NCBI GenBank assembly: GCA_021464245.1
Contig: JADCRB010000018.1
Location: 1,054,001-1,118,000 of the forward strand
DNA length: 64,000 bases
Direction: 5' to 3'
Source of the DNA: Carallia brachiata
Taxonomy: Eukaryota > Streptophyta > Magnoliopsida > Malpighiales > Rhizophoraceae
In this document: positions 57,092 to 64,000 of the stretch, one piece after another
Position numbering within the stretch: position 1 is the stretch's first letter
How the letters are laid out: each line of letters begins with the position of its first letter
Program-made: the position numbers and the translations under genes
The notes under the pieces: model-generated
Seen by the model: the letters and a program-made list of their open reading frames with translations, nothing else
Database searches by the model: none
Told to the model about the DNA's origin: nothing

Positions 57092-60000
57092 ATGCCAGTG
57101 TCAACAAGGTCCCAAACCTTCAACCTGCAGGAGCAAAATGGCTTGAACCCAGAGCAGAAAACAAGATTTAGATCAGATCAAGAAGAGACCCAGTTGGGCA
57201 TTTCATTGAGAAATCCACACCATGGGCTGAAAGAAAAGATGAAATCTTTGACCCTCTTTTATGAACAGCAAAAGAAAGCTCCTCCAGCTCTGAGAAACCC
57301 TTCACCTAGACCCGAAGAGAAGCGATTCTCGACGCATCCAAGCGTGGATCTTCTCAGTTCTTGCAGGAAAGAAGAGAAAGATGGCAAAGAAGCAAAAGAT
57401 TCCAAGGAAAACAAAGGAACAAAAGAGAATTCAATGCTTCCAGTACTGGCAATGCCCGCGATATTTCCGGAAACAAAGGCTAGTTCTACGGCTCGGGAGA
57501 ATCCTGTCATGGGTCCGGATCAGGTTGCGGGGTTCTCTACTTGTGGAAGAAACGACAATGTTTCCAGGACTGTGGCGAGGAAGCTTTCAATGGGGAGGCC
57601 AGTTCCTCAAACAGAGCCAAGAAGGGTTCTTGGGACCAACTATTTGCAAGAAATGGAGAGGTTAAATGTTGTTTCTGAGAAAGATGGGGCTCCCGGAAGC
57701 CGGATATTAGTGTTCGTGAGGCTTAGGCCAATGGCCAAGAAGGAAAAGGAGGCCGGTTCTCGATGTTGTGTGAGGATTGTGGGTAGGAGAGACGTTTATT
57801 TGACCGAGTTTCCTCATGAGAACGATTATCTTAGGCTTAAGAGGCTGCACGGACGCCATTTTTCTTTTGATGCTTCATTTCCGGACTCAGCTTCTCAGCA
57901 AGATGTTTATTCTACCACGTGAGTGCTTTTGAAGATTTAACTCTTTATTGCTTCTATATCACATATTTTTTTGTGACTTTTTCCTATCATTTTTGCCTTG
58001 TTTTAACTAAAGAACAAATCAAGCTGATATACAAAATCAATGTGATTTTACCTGGAGTTTTATTACTGCCATGCGTTGAATTATCTCCAATTCTATTGGT
58101 TTTTCTTTATACAATGAGCAATTAGCTCAAAATTTCTCTATGTGTTTGGAAAGTTCTCACCTTTTTCCCTATGCGTTGAATTATCTCCAATTCTATTGGT
58201 TTTTCTTGGAATTAGTCTCCCTTTTAGTGTTCCCCATTGTCTGGTTTTTTCTTTGTACAATCTACAATTTTCCCTTTTAGTGTTCCCCATTGTCCGGTTT
58301 TTCTTTGTACAATCTACAATTTTCCCATTTTAGCAATTCCTTTTAGGTGAATGGAAAGGAAAATGAAATTAAGTGTTAAATCTCGTGGTTATATATGCTG
58401 CAAAGTTCTTGCCAATATTACGAAGAACTTTGACAAAGCTCTGTAGTGGGACTGCATAGGTCCCTGGGCTAGGAACTGACGTACATTTCGTATGTAATGT
58501 CTTTGGCTGATGTATGAAAGAGAAATCAGAGAGAAAGTGAAGTCACGATGGCACTATCGCCTTGAAATTTTCATCGCCAATTTATCGTATTTAGTTGATG
58601 AAAAGTTAATTCGTCATAACTTGATTGGTAGAATATCGTCAAGAAGGGTAATTATTTGAACTGAATTTGCAGGACAGCAGAGCTTGTAGAAGCAGTGTTG
58701 CAAGGAAGGAATGGATCAGTATTCTGCTACGGTGCCACAGGAGCTGGAAAAACATACACAATGCTGGGGACAGTAGAAAATCCTGGGGTGATGGTTTTGG
58801 CAATTAAGGATCTTTTCACCAAAATAAGACAAAGGAGCTGTGATGGAAACCATGCAGTTCATCTCTCATACCTTGAGGTTTACAATGAAACTGTTAGAGA
58901 TCTGCTCTCTCCTGGAAGGCCTCTGGTTCTTAGAGAAGATAAGCAGGTCTTCTTTTTACTTTGCATCTAGTGATATTCGAACATCACACATTCCTCAGAT
59001 TTGGTTCAATTATTTTTTTATTACTTTTTCCAGGGCTGACTTCATAAGGATGTGTTATCTAGACCAAGATTTTTTCTTGAAAAGAGCCTTTTTGGCCTGT
59101 ACTAATTCCATAGAACAAGCCTAATCCTCCCCTCGTCTCCTCTCCCCCCCCCCCTTCAAACCTTGGGGCCGCTTTCCTCTCACTTTTATATGCTCCTGTA
59201 TGAGGGAATAACTCACATTTGATGTATGGTATCGTCAATTTTCTTCAGAGACAGTATATTGAGAATTGATCCAAGGAGTATACTGTTTGTTAATGGACAA
59301 TATCTCTTCTAATGTGGCAGGGAATTGTAGCTGCTGGTCTGACACAGTACAGAGCATATTCTACAGACGAAGTACTATCCTACTATCATATATCACAATT
59401 TGAAGATTATGGAATCAACAAGTGAAAGAGTTGATATTTTATCTGTCTTCTTTCAGGTAATGGCATTGCTTCAACTAGGAAACCAAAACCGAACCACTGA
59501 ACCAACTCGTGCCAATGAAACCTCTTCACGCTCGCATGCAATTCTGCAGGTAAGTACTAATTTAAGGACCTCTTTGTTGTTCTAATTCGTGCACAATCCC
59601 CTTTCATATAAAATAGAATTTTTACTTTATGTGTTTTGTTAAGGTCGTTGTTGAACATCGAACAAGAGATGCTTCCATGAATGTTGTCCATAGATTGGGA
59701 AAGCTGTCTCTTGTTGATCTTGCTGGATCAGAAAGAGCCCTTGCAACTGATCAGCGGACACTAAGATCACTTGAGGGTGCCAACATAAATCGGTCACTTC
59801 TTGCACTAAGCAGCTGTATCAATGCCCTTGTTGAGGGTAAGAAACACATACCATACCGAAACTCAAAGCTCACTCAACTCCTCAAGGACTCACTGGGAGG
59901 AGCTTGCAACACTGTAATGATTGCAAATATTAGTCCAAGCAATACTTCATTTGGTGAAACTCAAAACACCCTGCATTGGGCTGATCGAGCAAAGGAGATT

Positions 60001-61194
60001 CGAACCAAGGTTATCTTCTTTGCCTCTCACCTCATTCAGTTGCATTCATTTCATTATCAAGATACTTTCTTTGTGAATTTGGTTAATTATTCAGACAAGT
60101 CTGCAGCATTTAAAGTGATTTGGTTGGTACTCGGTCTTGTAGTAGTTTTTGGCACAAGAGCTGACAATTTACTCTTTAATTTGCAGTTATGTGAGGCAAA
60201 CGAGGAAATACAACAAATGCAGGAATGTGAAACTGACCAGGCTAAGCTAATAATTGAATTGCAAAAAGAGAATCGTGAATTGCGAGTGCATTTAGCTAGG
60301 CAGAAACAAAGGCTACTAATCCTGGAAGCACAATCCTTGGCCGCCAATTCCTCTCCAACCCCTACTTCAGTTACTTCTTTGTCGACTCCTCCATCTACTG
60401 CACAACCAAATGAGAAAAGGAAAACCAGATCTTCATTCTTAGCCGGGAACTGTTTCACACCTGAATCTAGGAAAAAGGGACCAGAAAACTCAGTTAGAGC
60501 TCTTCAGCAAGTTGTCAAGGCATTAGAGGTAGAGCTTGAGAGAATAAAGAAAGATTACGCCTTACAAATAAAGCAGAAAGATGATATTATTCGCGAGCTT
60601 TCACGGAAGAGTGATAAACCATCGGAGAATGTGGCGGCAGAAGGGTCAAAGAGGGTTGTCACAAGGAATAGTTTGCGGCCAAAGGAAACAAAAAATCATG
60701 AATTGAAGAGTCCAAGTCGCCGTTTTTCTAAATCACCAGTTCCAACCGCAAAGAAACGAAGCTTTTGGGATATAACAACAACAAACGATCCATTGGTTGC
60801 AACCGCAAATGGAAGGAAAACCAGAAGTCATATCATTACTGAACCTGCTGCAGCTCCTTCCATGCTTCTCCAGGTACAGTGAAAACTTCTCCCTTAGTTC
60901 CCTTACAAATATAAAAGACAGATATAGAGAACACTTCAGCAGTTCTAATAGTATAGAGTATTCCACATTGAAGTATATTATAAGCCGAGTTGAAAACACC
61001 AAAACGCTTTACAGGCGGGCCGGTATTTCCATACAGGGTCCAAATATCTGTCTGTATTTCATGTTTATGTACATGAGTTTCTCTTTTCTTCCTCTGCAAC
61101 TGTTGCAGATTGCATATCCATATTTCTGATTTTTGGTAATATTTGGGCCACACAGCCAGGTTTTGCTCGTCAAAGACCTCACCCTTTGAAGTAG
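57092..61194 (+). CDS. Kinesin-8 family motor protein, KIN-8A-like
   Basis: ATP-driven microtubule motor of the kinesin-8 family (plus-end-directed in known members, controlling microtubule length). Seven exons: 57092-57918, 58673-58946, 59321-59371, 59457-59549, 59644-60009, 60187-60873, 61156-61194. In frame, 778 residues. A basic, probably disordered N-terminal extension (1-203, start [10 protein letters not shown]) precedes the motor (about 204-537). The motor has P-loop GATGAGKT (296-303), switch I NETSSRSH (404-411), switch II DLAGSE (440-445) and microtubule-binding [19 protein letters not shown] short neck coiled coil follows (about 540-590), then a Ser/Thr/Pro-rich linker, a second coiled coil (about 635-680) and a basic tail. 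The last exon encodes [12 protein letters not shown]. It was chosen over read-through at 60874 because it has a CAG acceptor and a family-like end. The N-terminal extension separates it from KIN-8B. Intact. Confidence 0.94.
58072..58327. repeat. Two overlapping direct duplications in kinesin intron 1
   Basis: GCGTTGAATTATCTCCAATT with its continuation occurs at about 58073 and again about 99 bp later. A second unit, starting CCCTTTTAGTGTTCCCCATT, occurs at about 58219 and 58272, about 53 bp apart. Both pairs are nearly identical, so the duplications are recent. No effect on coding. Confidence 0.85.
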
Positions 61195-64000
61195 CAGGAA
61201 GGCAAACAGAGGCAGTAAGGAAGGCCAAAAAAAGAGATCAAAGAACAATGTGATCAAGCGGAAGACAACAAATGTGCATCAGGTGTTTTTTTTCCTGAGA
61301 GTGTTGATATTTTTGTTGACTTGCTGACTGAAGTAGTCCTAGAAGATTAGATTTTGCTTCTTATTGTGTGATTCTTTCATAAAATTCATTTCTTGCATTA
61401 AGTTCACTGGTGTATAGTTGTTGACGAACTTAGAGAACACCCCAATGATGGATATTTATTCATATTTTTCATCCCCTTAAAATATCATTTTAATCCTGCT
61501 TCTCTCTTGCTATCATTAAACAATTTTAGATCTGGATCAAACTTTGTGGTATTTTCTTGTAATGAATTGGACATGTCATAGACACAGGTCTACACATTTT
61601 TTACTGTCACAATTGTTGGTTGCACATTTGAATCTTTCTAAAGCATGATTGTAGAAAGCGGTAAGGAATACAAATATTCATCTAACGATTATAACAGTAC
61701 TCGCTTTTCTTGGAAAATTCAAGGCTCAAATCTAATGTTAGCACCTCCTAGTACTCAACCTTTCAGGTCTTTTATCTGATCTGCCAAATTCTCTTGGCAA
61801 GTATACCTAGTCAGAAGTTTCCTTGGAAAATCAGATATAAATAATGCACAATTAAAGAAACCTTCATTTGTTTTTTTTAAAAATTTTTTTATTTTTTCAG
61901 GGACGCAGAGCAAAACTTAAAAAGAATGCTTATTTGTATTGCATTCATATAATCCATAGTTACCTGGTTGATTGCACAAAAAGGAAAGTATGTAAATGTT
62001 ATTACAGAGAAAGTATTACTTTGTGCACCACAGGCGAATGTCTTGATCAATAAAAATTAAGAGTTTGAAATTTAGTGAAAACTCTTATTGAAAAAGAAGA
62101 GCACTTATTTCTATTTCAAAAAAGTTTGGTATCCATACGCTGGTACGTAGACTTGATATCTATATTGTAACAAACTTATTTATTTTTATAACGAGACTTA
62201 TTGTTTTTGTAATAAAAAATATCACGTTATTTTTTATTGTAAAAATAATAAATTTTGTGACAGAAATAAATAAATTCATTATAATATAAATAATAAATAT
62301 AAATACTAAATATAGATACCAACTTGAACCCTTTCTATTTTTAAGAATAGTTGCTCACTTTAATGACTGCTTTAGCTAATAAGAGAAAGTACTACTTTGT
62401 AGCATAAGTAGGACGAGAATTAAGCATGTCATTATGCTTTTATAATGATTTATTTGTAATTATGCCTTTATCTTAAATGTCATAGCTGCAAATGTCGCGT
62501 CAGGGTGAAATTGAAAACTATAGAGTCCTGCCATATAACTAGAAGGCCGTCTTCATTCCACGCTTAAGTGTCCTCTTTTCGTTCTAGTTTATGGCGACAC
62601 GATCTTATGTTGTCGACTTGTTAGCAAATTTTTTCTTTTTTTTTTGGTATTTGCAATTTTTTTTTCTTGTATAAGAACAAAATGTTTGGTGTTCTCTTTT
62701 TTTGGGTGAATAAAATGAGACAGCGGAAATGATGTTTCAACAGTTGTGTTATAAAGTTTTGTATCTCATTATGGTGGTATTGAACTTTCAACTTATCATA
62801 ATAAGCCTAAAACTAAGGCAAAGAACATAAATTTAGCTCCACCGAATACCTCGATCACACTTAAACTCAAAATTTCTTGGTTGACACGTTTGACACTCGA
62901 ATTCAGAATGTTTCGTATTTAATGTTTGCAAAATTGATGAAACTTCGTCTATGGTAAACGACGGTGGAAAAAGAAGGTTCGCTTGAGTATTTACATTTGA
63001 AAGCTCAACTCTGATTGGCTTGCCCACCGGCTTTTTTCTTAAAAATTTTCTTTTCTGGCTGTAGGCTTGGCATTATGCAACTATTATTTGGCGTGGGGTC
63101 TGTTGGACCGGTATGTTATGTTCAGAAGTAGGGCTGCAAAATGCAAAATAACAGAGTTAGTTGAGAGCGTGTACACATATTCACGTATAAACTAATCTCA
63201 TTTAATAAACGAGTTTAAAAATAGACTTTCGCATTAGCGTCATATAATTAAGAAGTCGGAGTCTGATTTATTCAATTAAGATTTATTAATGAGCTCAGTA
63301 ATAACCATTCACGAGCCTTAACTGACTCAGATTAGGATTATTCAAGTTCGGTAGAAGAAGAAGAAGAGACGTGCTATACCATCACAATGTCGGATAATTA
63401 TCTATTATATTTCATATTGTACTATCCAATTATGTCCAAACCTATACTATCATATGCGTGTAAACGTACATTATATGTCAAGGAAAATGTTGGTGAACTA
63501 AAAAAATTTTGTCTTATGTATTTGTAGTTGTAAGAAAGATAAACAATAACTAAGATGACCATAATATTTTACTAAAAACACGAACTGATAATTTGTGCAC
63601 AATCGCATGCAATAAACTAACAGCCTAGTATGCTTCTTCCAATGTGTGCCGATGTATAAGTCATGTGTGATGATGTCCTTTCTTGCTTTAAATAAGTTTT
63701 TTTATCATTTTGTGTCGGTTTTTTATATATTCTTCTGAGTACTAATACAACGATCTCATTTCAGTCAAAAAAAACTAACGACCTAGTGAATTGATCATTT
63801 TACTTAGTGCCAAGAAAAAGTTAAGATTTGACTATTATTTCTTCTAAATTTTTATACATAGGGAAAAGGCCTTTCTGAAAAAAAAAAAAACAAACAAACA
63901 AAAATGCATGTATCGGGACCAACAACCTAATTTAATTTTCAGCACAAAGTTGTCATAGACGGACCATGCGATAATCTAAATGCGGCTTCAAGTCATCATT
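61195..64000. other. Kinesin 3' UTR and AT-rich intergenic DNA
   Basis: The first few hundred bases are probably the kinesin 3' UTR. Beyond about 61500 I see no gene. A minus-strand open frame at 62833-63027 has no ATG at its start and no known domain. The window ends in AT-rich DNA. Confidence 0.5.

Noticed and set aside
62833..63027. Minus-strand 64-codon frame with Cys-rich end
   Set aside because: It opens with GTG, not ATG, has no domain or splice context, and may be an eroded repeat.
1..64000. A new defence, toxin, CRISPR or biosynthetic system
   Set aside because: Searched on both strands. All recognisable genes are ordinary single plant genes or transposon relics, and no clustered unknown genes occur.

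Overview
This window is nuclear DNA from a flowering plant, most likely a eudicot. Genes are split by short AT-rich introns with GT-AG borders and lie far apart in AT-rich DNA full of small transposon relics. The encoded families (CLE peptide, oleosin, plant mitochondrial SSB, CHUP1-like, KIN-8A) are plant ones. I see no bacterial operon, CRISPR array or plasmid feature. I cannot name the species.

Layout. 1-4362 (minus): the 5' two thirds or more of MSH2, running off the left edge, with three one-base frame breaks in A/T runs. 7188-12619 (plus): intact ten-exon TFIIE alpha subunit. 15437-15763 (plus): CLE peptide precursor ending in RLVPSGPNPLHH. 24634-25128 (plus): intronless gene for an uncharacterised plant protein. 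30767-32847 (plus): four-exon TIM22. 34570-35079 (minus): small oleosin with an ABRE/RY promoter. 36494-39006 (minus): decayed CHUP1-like gene. 41552-42622 (plus): intronless polyQ/lysine-rich/RG-rich protein of unknown function. 45818-48510 (minus): four-exon mitochondrial SSB. 49548-50695 (minus): LINE-like relic. 51394-55672 (plus): dead Ty1/copia element lacking gag. 57092-61194 (plus): seven-exon kinesin-8.

Between genes lie Tourist-like MITEs, AT-rich foldback elements, tRNA-derived SINE relics, microsatellites and a striking 273-bp inverted repeat at 39680-39952. Stretches of several kb hold no gene that I can support.

The genes are unrelated eukaryotic single genes, not a pathway. 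Two themes stand out: genome maintenance and cell division (MSH2 with an E2F-type site, mitochondrial SSB, a kinesin with AACGG promoter cores), and a gene set (CLE, unknown small protein, oleosin, mitochondrial SSB) that recalls neighbouring Arabidopsis loci and so looks like old conserved synteny. I found no convincing new biological system. The best leads are the MSH2 frame breaks, the CHUP1-like pseudogene, the long inverted repeat and the two uncharacterised proteins.
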